NCBI GenBank assembly: GCA_025451095.1
Contig: JANWLB010000049.1
Location: 1-64,000, forward strand
From: Alphaproteobacteria bacterium
GTDB lineage: Bacteria; Pseudomonadota; Alphaproteobacteria; Micavibrionales; Micavibrionaceae
Direction of reading: 5' to 3'
DNA length: 64,000 nt
Part shown: positions 19,408 through 28,640 of the stretch, in pieces
Position numbering within the stretch: position 1 is the stretch's first letter
Layout of the letters: each line of letters opens with the position of its first letter
Made by a program: the position numbers and the translations under genes
The notes under the pieces: generated by a model
Seen by the model: only the letters and a program-made list of their open reading frames with translations
Databases searched by the model: none
What the model was told of the DNA's origin: nothing

Positions 19408-19593
19408 ATGAGCGGTAACAACACACCTGATGTAAAGCATGATCTTACCCAGGCGGCTCAGTCTTCGACAAGCACAACGGGCCCGGTAAAGCTAAGAACC
19501 GCGGAAGATGAAGTCCGTTATCGTGAGCATCTGCGCATCCACCTGAACGCTGCGGGCTCGCGCCCCGGCGGTCCCGGTAACCTGATGTCGTAA
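19408..19593 (+). CDS. Small hypothetical protein, 61 aa
   Basis: TAAGGAGAAAAGCAATG with strong Shine-Dalgarno; own downstream intrinsic terminator. Confidence 0.65.
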   Translation: MSGNNTPDVKHDLTQAAQSSTSTTGPVKLRTAEDEVRYREHLRIHLNAAGSRPGGPGNLMS

Positions 19594-19616
19594 TCTTTTT
19601 TACAGAAAACCGAAGA

Positions 19617-19649
19617 AACGGGTGCCTCTCTGCACCCGTTTTGTTTTTT
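19617..19649 (+). terminator. Intrinsic terminator
   Basis: AACGGGTGC-CTCTCT-GCACCCGTT TTGTTTTTT, 9-bp stem plus U-tract. Confidence 0.92.
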
Positions 19650-19714
19650 ATGTTGTCGTAACGTAACTCCTGCTGTATGAAAACTACAAAGTTTTTCAGT
19701 TGGGGAACAGGGTT

Positions 19715-20842
19715 ATGATGCCGTTTCACGGAGTTGAGGTCGATTGCGGCATTGCCAATAAACATCTTCTGGATCGTCTGTGGACCGATCATCTTGATCG
19801 CTATGCGCCGCCGCCCAAATCCATGTTTGTTTTGCCTTTCCAGGAGAAGGATAGGTGGGTTTCCCTCGACAGCACTTATTTTGATGCGATCCGCCTGCGT
19901 TACCGGATTCTGCTGAGTCACCACGACTATGTCATCGACCGTCTGGAGGGTGACGACGTCAAGCTGGCGGAGCGCGAACTGCGCGATGCCGTTGTCGATT
20001 ATGTTCTGAAGGAATATCCGGATTACTTCAGGCGGGAAGGAAACATTGTTCACTCGGCGCTGACGGGTCTGAAAATCGATGTCAGCGAGGGCGGGGCGGA
20101 TCCGCTCGTGGCGGTTGCGCTGCTGGCCAGCGAGGATATGGTCATGATGATGCCCGCCGAAACCAACGAAAGAGGCGACGTCAATTACCGCCTCAAAAGC
20201 GGTGCGCTCCTGTTTCCAAGCGGCTGGTCTCTGCGCAGCAAGTTCAACAAGCCTGAGCCGGATAAAGCCAATACAGCGGCGTGGGCAGCGTGGGAGAAAG
20301 AACGAGAGGAGAGTCTGAGAGTTGCGCGGTTGGGAAAAACCCTGACCGAAATTCACATCCCGGCCGTGGAACATTACAAGCCCTTCGAACTGGGTTCTGA
20401 GAAACTGATGCGTACCATAGCGGCGGGGGAGTTTATGCAGCGCCGCAACTGGCTGCTCCATCTCGATGACCAATTATTTCGTCATGCTGATTGCGAGGTT
20501 CCGCCTTTGCCACCACTGACGCCGGAAAGCTGGCAGATGCTGGGTCACCTGCGCGTGGAGCAGGAAACTTTCCGCCGCCTGCCGGAATCGCAGGCCGTGG
20601 TTTTCGGCATCAAGACCTATCTCTGGCGTTTTTCCGATGTATTCAACAATGAAGCGGCTTTTCAGGCTGTGGCAACCGCGAACCATAAAATGACTATGGG
20701 CATGATTTCCTATCAGGAGAGGAAAATTCGCTCCTTCCGGGAGTATCTCGAGCTGTGCAGGAAAGCCAAAGGCATGGAGTCTGTGCCGCCGATCAATGAA
20801 CCTGCAGCATCCCCTCCAGGATTACGTCCGGGACATCCGTAA
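19715..20842 (+). CDS. DUF3445 family, heme-dependent oxidative N-demethylase alpha subunit-like
   Basis: MMPFHGVEVDCGIANK ... VFPSGWSLRSKFNKP-like ... LRVEQETFRRLPESQAVVFGIKTYLWRFSD, typical DUF3445 C-terminal block. Confidence 0.75.
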   Translation: MMPFHGVEVDCGIANKHLLDRLWTDHLDRYAPPPKSMFVLPFQEKDRWVSLDSTYFDAIRLRYRILLSHHDYVIDRLEGDDVKLAERELRDAVVDYVLKEYPDYFRREGNIVHSALTGLKIDVSEGGADPLVAVALLASEDMVMMMPAETNERGDVNYRLKSGALLFPSGWSLRSKFNKPEPDKANTAAWAAWEKEREESLRVARLGKTLTEIHIPAVEHYKPFELGSEKLMRTIAAGEFMQRRNWLLHLDDQLFRHADCEVPPLPPLTPESWQMLGHLRVEQETFRRLPESQAVVFGIKTYLWRFSDVFNNEAAFQAVATANHKMTMGMISYQERKIRSFREYLELCRKAKGMESVPPINEPAASPPGLRPGHP

Positions 20843-21539
20843 ACATTGAGGCGACCCCCCAGCTCTGCAGGATGCGGGCGCGGTGCGGATCGTTGATGGT
20901 GTAGACGAGGGCGGGTTTTTCCATTTCTGCAATCTGTCTGATAAAATCTCTGGTGGCCAGCTGATCACTGATATTGATGGTGGCTGCGTCCAGGTAATCC
21001 GCCAGCTCTACCCAGTCCGCGGGCATGTCCTCATGCCAGAGGAGGAGGCTGCGCCGCCAGTCAGGCGCAAGGTCGCGCGCGCTTTCAAGGCTGACGTGCG
21101 AAAAGCTGGAGATCAAAAGGCGGTCATGAGCATCCCAGTAACGGGAAAGCATATCGAGCGCGATTTCGGCGGTTTCGATTTCACGGCCGGCGCAGGGTTT
21201 GATTTCCAGGTTGAGCCCCATGTCCAGATCAATCAGCAGCTCTACCGTTTCTTCAAGGGAGGGGATCTTGATTCCGCTGAAGCTGTCGGCGAACCAGCTG
21301 CCGGCTTCCAGCTGCTGGATGTCTTCCCATGTGGCTTCGCGCACGGGGCCGGAGCCGTTGGTGGTGCGGTCGAGATCGTCGTCGTGGAAGATGATCGGGA
21401 TGGAATCTTTGGTCAGCTTGACGTCCAGCTCCACCCATTCCACGCCCATATCGGCGGCGGTGCGTATGGATTCAAGCGTGTTTTCCGGCGCATAGCCGCA
21501 TGCGCCCCGGTGGCCGATGATCTTGGGAAGTTTCAGCAT
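20793..21539 (-). CDS. ugpQ: Glycerophosphodiester phosphodiesterase
   Basis: IIGHRGACGYAPENTLESIRTAADMGVEWVELDVKLTKDSIPIIFHDDDLDRTTNG, GDPD catalytic motif. Confidence 0.94.
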   Translation of the reverse strand: MLKLPKIIGHRGACGYAPENTLESIRTAADMGVEWVELDVKLTKDSIPIIFHDDDLDRTTNGSGPVREATWEDIQQLEAGSWFADSFSGIKIPSLEETVELLIDLDMGLNLEIKPCAGREIETAEIALDMLSRYWDAHDRLLISSFSHVSLESARDLAPDWRRSLLLWHEDMPADWVELADYLDAATINISDQLATRDFIRQIAEMEKPALVYTINDPHRARILQSWGVASMFTDVPDVILEGMLQVH

Positions 21540-21633
21540 AACCCCTTCTTATTAATATCTTTTGTCAGAAATTGGAAAGGATTTGATGAATTTGTTTGCT
21601 CTGTTGAATTTTATTATGTATATAAATAACCCC

Positions 21634-22281
21634 ATGAAAGACGATTTTAAAAATTCGGCCCTCGGCCCTGGATCACTCCTGGTTTTCACCTCGGAAATGG
21701 ATCCCTTTTTCTGGAAGTCCGTTGTTTTGCTGCTTAAGCATGATCAGCAAGGCAGTCTTGGTGTTGTGATCAATAAGCCTGAGCTGGAAATCGACTATGA
21801 AGGATTTGCGGCAGGCAATGGTATTGATGTTCTTAAAGGACAGGTCGGTGCCCAACGTGTCTTCCTTGACGGAGGCCCGGTAGATGGGAACCGTCTGTTT
21901 TTTGTACATGAAAATTCAGATGCCGGCGCTTCCTCACCGTTTACACATTTTGATACTGCATTCCCTGACTGCAGAGAGCGGGCTGTCAAGCTGGCGGATT
22001 CAGGAGCGGGATTTATCAGGGTTGCGGTTGGTTATGCGGGCTGGAATCCCGGTCGTCTGGAATCTGAAATTCAGGGCTGTGCCTGGCGGGTTCTGCCGTT
22101 CGATGGCAATCTCGTTTTCCGCACGAATTTTGAAGATATCTTCCCGCAGGCGGGGAAGAAAGCCGGGCTGCACGAGGATCTGATCCGCTACATCATTGAT
22201 CCTTCTTCTTTGCAAAAGGAAAAGGGCGGCGTGCGTCAGGCTTTTGAATACCTGGATACAATCCGTCCCCAGCCTGCCTGA
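21634..22281 (+). CDS. YqgE/AlgH family protein (UPF0301)
   Basis: GSLLVFTSEMDPFFWKSVVLLLKHDQQGSLGVVINKP; GYAGWNPGRLESEIQ. Confidence 0.93.
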   Translation: MKDDFKNSALGPGSLLVFTSEMDPFFWKSVVLLLKHDQQGSLGVVINKPELEIDYEGFAAGNGIDVLKGQVGAQRVFLDGGPVDGNRLFFVHENSDAGASSPFTHFDTAFPDCRERAVKLADSGAGFIRVAVGYAGWNPGRLESEIQGCAWRVLPFDGNLVFRTNFEDIFPQAGKKAGLHEDLIRYIIDPSSLQKEKGGVRQAFEYLDTIRPQPA

Positions 22282-22324
22282 GGCCTGTTCAGGCGCTCCA
22301 AAATCAAAAAGCCGTTGTTAAATG

Positions 22325-22363
22325 AAAAGAGCGGATATTCGCACGAATACCCGCTCTTTTTTT
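22325..22363 (+). terminator. Intrinsic terminator
   Basis: AAAAGAGCGGATATTCGCACGAATACCCGCTCTTTTTTT. Confidence 0.88.
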
Positions 22364-22383
22364 GATGATGGGATGTTTCCCGT

Positions 22384-24621
22384 TTAGCCCGCCCGGCGGT
22401 CCCGGTCGCGTCCACGTCCGCCGCGGTCACGATCCCGTCCGCCGCGATCACGGTCACGGCCTCCGCGATCGCCCCGGTCCTCGCGCTCCTCGCGCGGCTC
22501 ACGTTCCTTGACGGCCACGGTTTCGCCGGTTTCCTGATTAACGCGCTTGAGGGACAGCTTGATCTTGCCGCGCTCATCGAAGCCGATAACCACAACCTTG
22601 ACCTTGTCGCCTTCCTTGACAACATCCGTGGTTTTTTCAACCCGGTAGTCGGCCAGTTCAGAGATGTGTACAAGGCCGTCGCGGTTCGGCATGAAATTGA
22701 CGAAAGCCCCGAAGTCGGCGGTCTTTACGACGGTGCCGTCATAGACTCTGCCCATTTCAGGCTCATCCGTGATGCCGCGGATGATGGCCACGGCCTTTTC
22801 GATCGCCGTCACGTCGGTGGCAGCGATCTTGATGGTGCCGTCGTCCTCGATGTCGATCTTGGTGCCGGTGGTTTCTACGATCTCGCGGATAACTTTGCCG
22901 CCGGTGCCGATGACTTCCCGGATTTTGTCCTTCGGAATGGTCAGCGTCACGATCTGCGGTGCGTGGCGGCTCAGCTCCTGGCGGGCTTCGGTCAGTGCCT
23001 TGGCCATTTCAGCCAGGATGTGGAGACGTCCGGCGCGGGCCTGCTCGAGAGCGATCTTCATGATCTCCTCGGTAATCGAGGTGATCTTGATGTCCATCTG
23101 GAGCGCGGTGATCCCGGCTTCTGTTCCGGCCACCTTGAAGTCCATGTCGCCCAGGTGATCTTCGTCACCCAGGATGTCCGACAGAACGGCGAAGTCGCGA
23201 TCTTCCTTGATCAGGCCCATGGCGATACCCGCCACCGGCTTGAGCAGGGGAACGCCCGCGTCCATCAGTGACAGCGATGCGCCGCACACCGTGGCCATGG
23301 AGGACGAGCCGTTGGACTCGGTGATCTCCGACACGGCACGGATGGTGTAGGGGAATTCTTCCGCTTTGGGCAAAAGAGGACGTACGGCGCGCCAGGCCAG
23401 CTTGCCGTGGCCGATTTCGCGGCGTCCGGGGGAGCTCATGCGGCCGGCTTCGTTCACCGAGTAGGGCGGGAAGTTATAGTGCAGCATGAAGCGTTCCTTG
23501 TATTCGCCATCCAGCGCATCGATGATCTGCTCATCCTGGCCGGTGCCCAGCGTGGTAACCACGAGAGCCTGCGTTTCGCCGCGGGTGAACAGGGCGGAAC
23601 CGTGGGCGCGGGACAGAACGCCGACTTCCGCGATGATGGAACGGACGGTCTTGGTGTCGCGCCCGTCGATACGGTTGCCGGTTTTCAGGATATTGCCGCG
23701 TACGATGTCGGCTTCCAGTTCCTTGAACTTGGCGGTGACGACGTTGTCGCCCAGCCCGTTTTCCTCGTCCCTGAACTTTTCAACGGCTTGTGCGCGGATC
23801 TCGGAGACGGCCGTTACGCGCGCCTGTTTTTCGATCGTGCTGTAAGCCTTGGTAAGGTCGCTGGCATAGGTCTTTTTCAGAGCCTCGGACATCTTCTTGA
23901 CCGGCTCCGGTGTTACGGGCAGATCCCAGGGTTCCCGGGCGCCCATTTCGGCCAGTTCGATCATGGCGTTGATGACCGGCTGGAAGGCGTTCCAGCCTTC
24001 CATCACGGCGCCCAGCATAACGTCTTCCGGCAGTTCATGGGCTTCGGATTCAACCATCAGAACACCTTCGTTCGTGCCCGCGACGACCAGGTCGAGCTGT
24101 GATTCTTTTAGCTCTTCCAGCGTGGGGTTTACAACGTACTGGCCGTTGATATAGCCGACGCGCGCGGCGGCGATCGGGCCCATGAAGGGAAGGCCCGATA
24201 TAGTCAACGCGGCGGAGCAGCCGATCAGGGCGACGATGTCGGGATCGTTCTCCATATCGTGCGCCAGAACGGTGGCGATTATCTGAACCTCGTTCAGGAA
24301 TTCTTTGGGGAAGAGGGGGCGGATCGGCCGGTCGATCAGGCGGCTGGTCAGCACTTCCTTCTCGCTCGGGCGGCCTTCGCGTTTGAAGAATCCGCCGGGG
24401 ATCTTGCCGGCGGCAAACGCCTTTTCCTGGTAGTGAACGGTCAGGGGAAAGAAATCCTGGCCTTCCTTGAGCTTGCGGGAGCCGACGGCCGTGCAGAGCA
24501 CGGTGGTGCCACCCATGGTCGCCACAACGGCGCCATCAGCCTGGCGGGCGATTTTGCCCGTTTCGAGAATGAGAGTTTTTCCGGCAAAGTTGATTTCTTT
24601 GCGAAAGATATTGAAAATCAT
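22384..24621 (-). CDS. pnp: Polyribonucleotide nucleotidyltransferase
   Basis: Full-length PNPase with KH ([15 protein letters not shown]) and S1 ([30 protein letters not shown]) domains; unusual RDRGG-rich C-terminal tail. Confidence 0.98.
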   Translation of the reverse strand: MIFNIFRKEINFAGKTLILETGKIARQADGAVVATMGGTTVLCTAVGSRKLKEGQDFFPLTVHYQEKAFAAGKIPGGFFKREGRPSEKEVLTSRLIDRPIRPLFPKEFLNEVQIIATVLAHDMENDPDIVALIGCSAALTISGLPFMGPIAAARVGYINGQYVVNPTLEELKESQLDLVVAGTNEGVLMVESEAHELPEDVMLGAVMEGWNAFQPVINAMIELAEMGAREPWDLPVTPEPVKKMSEALKKTYASDLTKAYSTIEKQARVTAVSEIRAQAVEKFRDEENGLGDNVVTAKFKELEADIVRGNILKTGNRIDGRDTKTVRSIIAEVGVLSRAHGSALFTRGETQALVVTTLGTGQDEQIIDALDGEYKERFMLHYNFPPYSVNEAGRMSSPGRREIGHGKLAWRAVRPLLPKAEEFPYTIRAVSEITESNGSSSMATVCGASLSLMDAGVPLLKPVAGIAMGLIKEDRDFAVLSDILGDEDHLGDMDFKVAGTEAGITALQMDIKITSITEEIMKIALEQARAGRLHILAEMAKALTEARQELSRHAPQIVTLTIPKDKIREVIGTGGKVIREIVETTGTKIDIEDDGTIKIAATDVTAIEKAVAIIRGITDEPEMGRVYDGTVVKTADFGAFVNFMPNRDGLVHISELADYRVEKTTDVVKEGDKVKVVVIGFDERGKIKLSLKRVNQETGETVAVKEREPREEREDRGDRGGRDRDRGGRDRDRGGRGRDRDRRAG

Positions 24622-24656
24622 AATATTAGTCCTTTTGTTTGTTAAATGAGCTTACG

Positions 24657-24683
24657 GAGATGCCCGCCTTAACGCGGCATCTC
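24657..24683 (-). promoter_or_regulatory. pnp 5'-UTR hairpin
   Basis: GAGATGCC...GGCATCTC 8-bp stem 36 nt upstream of the pnp start codon. Confidence 0.5.
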
Positions 24684-24889
24684 TTCTCTGTCGATAAGAG
24701 GAGGAGGGGGAATGGTTTTCGGTGGACAGCAGACAGCGGCTTGAACGATTGTGTGTGGGAAGCCGCTGTCGGCAGTCAACCGTAGACCTTTTCCGGCATC
24801 TTCCCTATACTGACGCCCTTGTCATCGCATTATTTTCCGCAAAAGTCAAAGCGTTTATTGTATTATTTAAATTAAACAAGAGGGTGTCT

Positions 24890-25513
24890 ATGACCAATTA
24901 TCTAGTGCTTTTACGCCATGGCGAAAGCCGCTGGAACCTGGAAAACCGCTTTACCGGGTTCAGGGATGTGGATCTGAGCGAAAACGGCGTTAAGGAAGCC
25001 GGGGAAGCCGGGCGGCGTCTGAAGACGGCCGGGATCCGGTTCGACCGCGTTTTCACCAGCACACAGAAGCGCGCCTATACGACCGCTGAGCTGGCGCTGG
25101 GGCAGGCGGGTCAGGGCGATCTGGTCCAAACCATGATCAGGCACGACGATCTGCGGGAACGCGATTACGGCGAGCTGACCGGCCAGAACAAGGACGAGGC
25201 CCGGGCGCAGTTCGGCGAGGAGCAGGTCCAGATCTGGCGCCGGTCCTACGACGTGCCGCCGCCGGGTGGCGAATGCCTGAAGGACGTGGTGGAAAAACGC
25301 GTCCGGCCTTATTACACGCAGACTATCAAGCCGCTGGTCGAGCAGGGACAGAATATCCTGGTGGCGGCGCATGGCAATTCCTTGCGCGCTTTGCTGATCA
25401 TCCTGGGGCAGGAAACGCCGGAGAGCATCAACAAGGCTGAAATGCCGACGGGCGTGCCGCTGGTGTTCGAGTTCGAGGATGGCAAGATCGTAAAACGGTA
25501 TTTTCTTGACTGA
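24890..25513 (+). CDS. gpmA: 2,3-bisphosphoglycerate-dependent phosphoglycerate mutase
   Basis: LVLLRHGESRWNLENRFTGFRDVDLSENG, LRERDYGELTGQNKDEAR, VAAHGNSLRAL. Confidence 0.96.
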   Translation: MTNYLVLLRHGESRWNLENRFTGFRDVDLSENGVKEAGEAGRRLKTAGIRFDRVFTSTQKRAYTTAELALGQAGQGDLVQTMIRHDDLRERDYGELTGQNKDEARAQFGEEQVQIWRRSYDVPPPGGECLKDVVEKRVRPYYTQTIKPLVEQGQNILVAAHGNSLRALLIILGQETPESINKAEMPTGVPLVFEFEDGKIVKRYFLD

Positions 25514-25566
25514 TTTTGTATTGGTCTTTTACAAGTAGTTCGTGTTTGAAATATATGGGGGAAACG

Positions 25567-25782
25567 ATGAGCAATCTTGAGCACAAAGGCGTCCAGTTTG
25601 AGATCGGCGCCGATAACCGTACGACAGGGCGCCTTTTGGCAGACGGTGTTTCCGTGGCTTTCGGCGGCCGGGGTCTCGCCCGGGAAGAGCTGGTTTCGCG
25701 CCTCGGCGATGAGGACCGGGGATGGGTTTTGCGCGGGGTTTACGACTTCGCAGAGCGTCTGCGTGAAAGGCCTCAGCCCTGA
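25567..25782 (+). CDS. Hypothetical protein, 71 aa
   Basis: ORF following gpmA, MSNLEHKGVQFEIGADNRTTGRLLADG; followed by an intrinsic terminator. Confidence 0.6.
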   Translation: MSNLEHKGVQFEIGADNRTTGRLLADGVSVAFGGRGLAREELVSRLGDEDRGWVLRGVYDFAERLRERPQP

Positions 25783-25798
25783 TATTTAAAGAAGGACA

Positions 25799-25830
25799 GA
25801 AAAAAGCGGTCTTAGGGCCGCTTTTTTATT
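25799..25830. terminator. Bidirectional intrinsic terminator
   Basis: AAAAAGCGGTC-TTAG-GGCCGCTTTTTT between convergent ORFs. Confidence 0.9.
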
Positions 25831-26895
25831 TTATCCGCCTGGCAGGAGAAGCGGAACCGGCAGCCGTTCGTGCGCGGAATCCTTGTCGGGGCGCAGGGCG
25901 TCTACGCGGGCTTTGAAATTCCGGTTATCCTCTCTTGTTTTGCGTGATTCAGTGAAGGGCGAAGTCAGCGCCCTGAAAAAGCGGGTGCGCAGGGGTTCTG
26001 TCGGCTCCGGCCACTGGATCAGGCCGGCCTTGATCAGGTCGGATACGGTGCCGATGCAGACGGCATTCTCAATGGCCCATTCCCGGTATATTTCCGTGGC
26101 TTGCCACGTCGTTTCCGTTTTGCCCGCCAGATTGGTCGTGCGGTGCGTGTGGTGCAGGCCTTCATACCTGTCCGCGAACAAGGGCCAGTGCCCTTTGATC
26201 AGCATGCCGGTGTATCCCTGTGCATCGGTGTCCAGCGTGTCAATGATGGCGGATATGTCGCGTTCGGTCAGGAGGCGGGTGAAAGATTGTCTGACTTCCC
26301 GTTCCGACAACCGGGGGATATTGATATCGCGGACTTCGGCGGGATTGAAACCTTCACCGAATTGCTGCTGGCAGAAGCGGGGAAAGTTTTTGGCCATGTC
26401 TTCAAGCGAGATCTTTTCGCCGACGCCCTTCATTGTGCTCCAGTCTAAAGAATAGCTGTTGCCCAGAAACTGGATGATGACGTTCCTGCCAAACCACGCG
26501 AGCGCCTGCGGGTAGGTTGTACAGGCCTGCGTCGCGGCCTCGAGGCTTTGTGCGGGCAGGGTCATGATGCGCGGCGGAACGCGCAACTTATAGACTTTAT
26601 GAGTGAGGAATTTCTCGACGTCTTCCGGTGTTGTAAAAAGATTCTCGCGGCATACATATTTCCGCAGCTCTTTTTCTATGGTGGCTTTGATATCGGAACC
26701 GCTCTGAGCTTCTGTGAATATCTGTTGCTGCGCGTAATAGCGGTTATCCCATTTTTCTCCGACGCGCTTGTCGTAGTCGGTACTGTCGGACGTCAGGCCC
26801 TGCGGCCAGGTCAGTATATAAAGCGGCAGTGTGCTGGTATCGAGGCTTTCGCCGGTTTGCACGCTGTGCCTGTGCGCGGTCGTCAGCTGAAACAT
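25831..26895 (-). CDS. Hypothetical protein, about 354 aa
   Basis: Long ORF (MFQLTTAHRHSVQTG...); no family recognised. Confidence 0.65.
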   Translation of the reverse strand: MFQLTTAHRHSVQTGESLDTSTLPLYILTWPQGLTSDSTDYDKRVGEKWDNRYYAQQQIFTEAQSGSDIKATIEKELRKYVCRENLFTTPEDVEKFLTHKVYKLRVPPRIMTLPAQSLEAATQACTTYPQALAWFGRNVIIQFLGNSYSLDWSTMKGVGEKISLEDMAKNFPRFCQQQFGEGFNPAEVRDINIPRLSEREVRQSFTRLLTERDISAIIDTLDTDAQGYTGMLIKGHWPLFADRYEGLHHTHRTTNLAGKTETTWQATEIYREWAIENAVCIGTVSDLIKAGLIQWPEPTEPLRTRFFRALTSPFTESRKTREDNRNFKARVDALRPDKDSAHERLPVPLLLPGG

Positions 26896-26968
26896 GGGGC
26901 GTTCCTTTGTATAAGGGCGATTTATAATATGAAAATACATAAAATGTCAAAAATCAAAGCAAAATAAT

Positions 26969-26997
26969 AAAAAGGCGGCCACTGGCCGCCTTTTGAA
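26969..26997 (-). terminator. Intrinsic terminator downstream of rpsO
   Basis: AAAAGGCGGCC-AGT-GGCCGCCTTTTTATT on the minus strand. Confidence 0.9.
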
Positions 26998-27016
26998 TTC
27001 TGGTGTGTGAAAAAAT

Positions 27017-27286
27017 CTAGCGCCGGATATTCAGGCGCTCGATCAGTTCCTGATAGCGCTTTTCGTCCTTGCGCTTGAGGTAATCGAGCAGGCTGCGGCG
27101 CTTGGCCACCATGACGAGCAGGCCGCGGCGGCTGTGAACGTCTTTCAGGTGTTGCTGCATGTGACCCGAGAGGCTGTTGATCCGCTCGGTCAGAAGCGCG
27201 ACCTGGACTTCGGGTGAGCCGGTGTCGCCTTTGGCAGTCTGGTATTCACCGATCAGTTCTTGTTTACGTTCTGCAGTTATCGACAT
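27017..27286 (-). CDS. rpsO: 30S ribosomal protein S15
   Basis: [74 protein letters not shown]. Confidence 0.99.
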   Translation of the reverse strand: MSITAERKQELIGEYQTAKGDTGSPEVQVALLTERINSLSGHMQQHLKDVHSRRGLLVMVAKRRSLLDYLKRKDEKRYQELIERLNIRR

Positions 27287-27303
27287 CGGGTTCTCCTTCC
27301 ATG

Positions 27304-28224
27304 TTAGAGGTTCAAAACACGAACCGGCAGAATGTCCGTTCCTTCGACGCCGACAAGAGCAATTGGTTTGCCATTGCAGACGGCGAGGGCGGTTGTCCTG
27401 TGCTCCTGATCCAGTCCTGCCCGGTGCAGACGTTCTACGTCCGGACGGGCAATGAAGTGAAGCACCTGACCCTGTTTCAGCCGGGCCGCTTCCCGTTCGT
27501 TTAAGGCCAGAGCCGGGATGTCGTCCAGCACGGTCTCAACGGGAAGGAGGGCACTATGGCTAATTTCTTCCAGTTTTTCAAGGGAAATAGCGTTTTCCAG
27601 CCTAAATGGGCCTACGGCCTCCCGCCGCAGGTCGGCAATATGCCCGGCCGTGCCCAGGGCGCGGGCCATGTCGCGGGCCAGGGAGCGCATATAGGTGCCT
27701 TTGCCGCACAGGCAGCGGAACCGGGCGCGGTCCGGCCCGGTCTCCAGCAGTTCCAGTTCCTCGATATAGACGAGGCGGGATTCAAGCTCGACTTCCTCGC
27801 CGCCGCGGGCCAGGTCATAGGCGCGTTCGCCTCCGACCTTGATGGCGGAAAAGCGGGGCGGAACCTGCTCGATCTCGCCGGTAAAGCGGGGCAGGACAGC
27901 GCGGATCGCGGCTTCGTCCGGACGGATATCGGAGCGGGCGCAGACTTCGCCTTCGGCGTCGTCGGTGGTGCGTTCCTCGCCCCAGAGAATGGTAAAGCTG
28001 TAGGTTTTTAGGTGATCCTGACAGAAGCCGATTGTTTTGGTGGCCTCGCCCAGCGCGATCGGCAGAATGCCGGTGGCCAGCGGGTCGAGCGTGCCGCCGT
28101 GTCCTGCCTTCTGCGCTTTCAAAAGCCAGCGCACCTTGCCCAGGGCCTGCGTCGATGTTATTCCGGCGGGCTTGTCCAGGTTGATCCAGCCGTCGATCTT
28201 GTCGCCTTTTTTTCTGCGGCTCAT
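27304..28224 (-). CDS. truB: tRNA pseudouridine(55) synthase
   Basis: [52 protein letters not shown]. Confidence 0.97.
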   Translation of the reverse strand: MSRRKKGDKIDGWINLDKPAGITSTQALGKVRWLLKAQKAGHGGTLDPLATGILPIALGEATKTIGFCQDHLKTYSFTILWGEERTTDDAEGEVCARSDIRPDEAAIRAVLPRFTGEIEQVPPRFSAIKVGGERAYDLARGGEEVELESRLVYIEELELLETGPDRARFRCLCGKGTYMRSLARDMARALGTAGHIADLRREAVGPFRLENAISLEKLEEISHSALLPVETVLDDIPALALNEREAARLKQGQVLHFIARPDVERLHRAGLDQEHRTTALAVCNGKPIALVGVEGTDILPVRVLNL

Positions 28225-28622
28225 TCCTGATCCGGTTCAGTCTGCTCGGATTTCGGAATCGTTTTGAGGAGTCTTTCGATTTTTTCCGCTTCGTCGAAAC
28301 TGCTGTCCGTGACGAACCGGAGGCGCGGCGTGAAGCGCAGCTCCAGCTGTTTTCCCAGTTCACGCTGGAAATAGGGAGCGGCCTCATTCAGGGCGGGCAG
28401 GACTTCATCCATATTTTGGCCGCCAAGAATAATGACATAGGCGGTCGCGTTCTTCAGGTCGGGGCTGACCCTGACCTCGGAAACGGTGATATCCGGCGCC
28501 ATTTCAAACAAAATCTCGTCGTGAAAATGCCCGCGCTGTAATGTTTCGGCCACGGCATGGCGAATTTGTTCGCCTACGCGCAACTGTCTTTGGGAAGGAC
28601 CTTGTTCATGTCCGTGTTTCAT
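28221..28622 (-). CDS. rbfA: Ribosome-binding factor A
   Basis: RQLRVGEQIRHAVAETLQRG...TVSEVRVSPDLKNATAYVIILG; between infB and truB. Confidence 0.95.
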   Translation of the reverse strand: MKHGHEQGPSQRQLRVGEQIRHAVAETLQRGHFHDEILFEMAPDITVSEVRVSPDLKNATAYVIILGGQNMDEVLPALNEAAPYFQRELGKQLELRFTPRLRFVTDSSFDEAEKIERLLKTIPKSEQTEPDQE

Positions 28623-28640
28623 GGCGGTGGATGCGCCCTC

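Noticed and set aside
22666-24102. Several + strand ORFs of 119-231 aa antisense to pnp
   Set aside because: Complementary-frame artefacts; no ribosome-binding sites or recognisable proteins.
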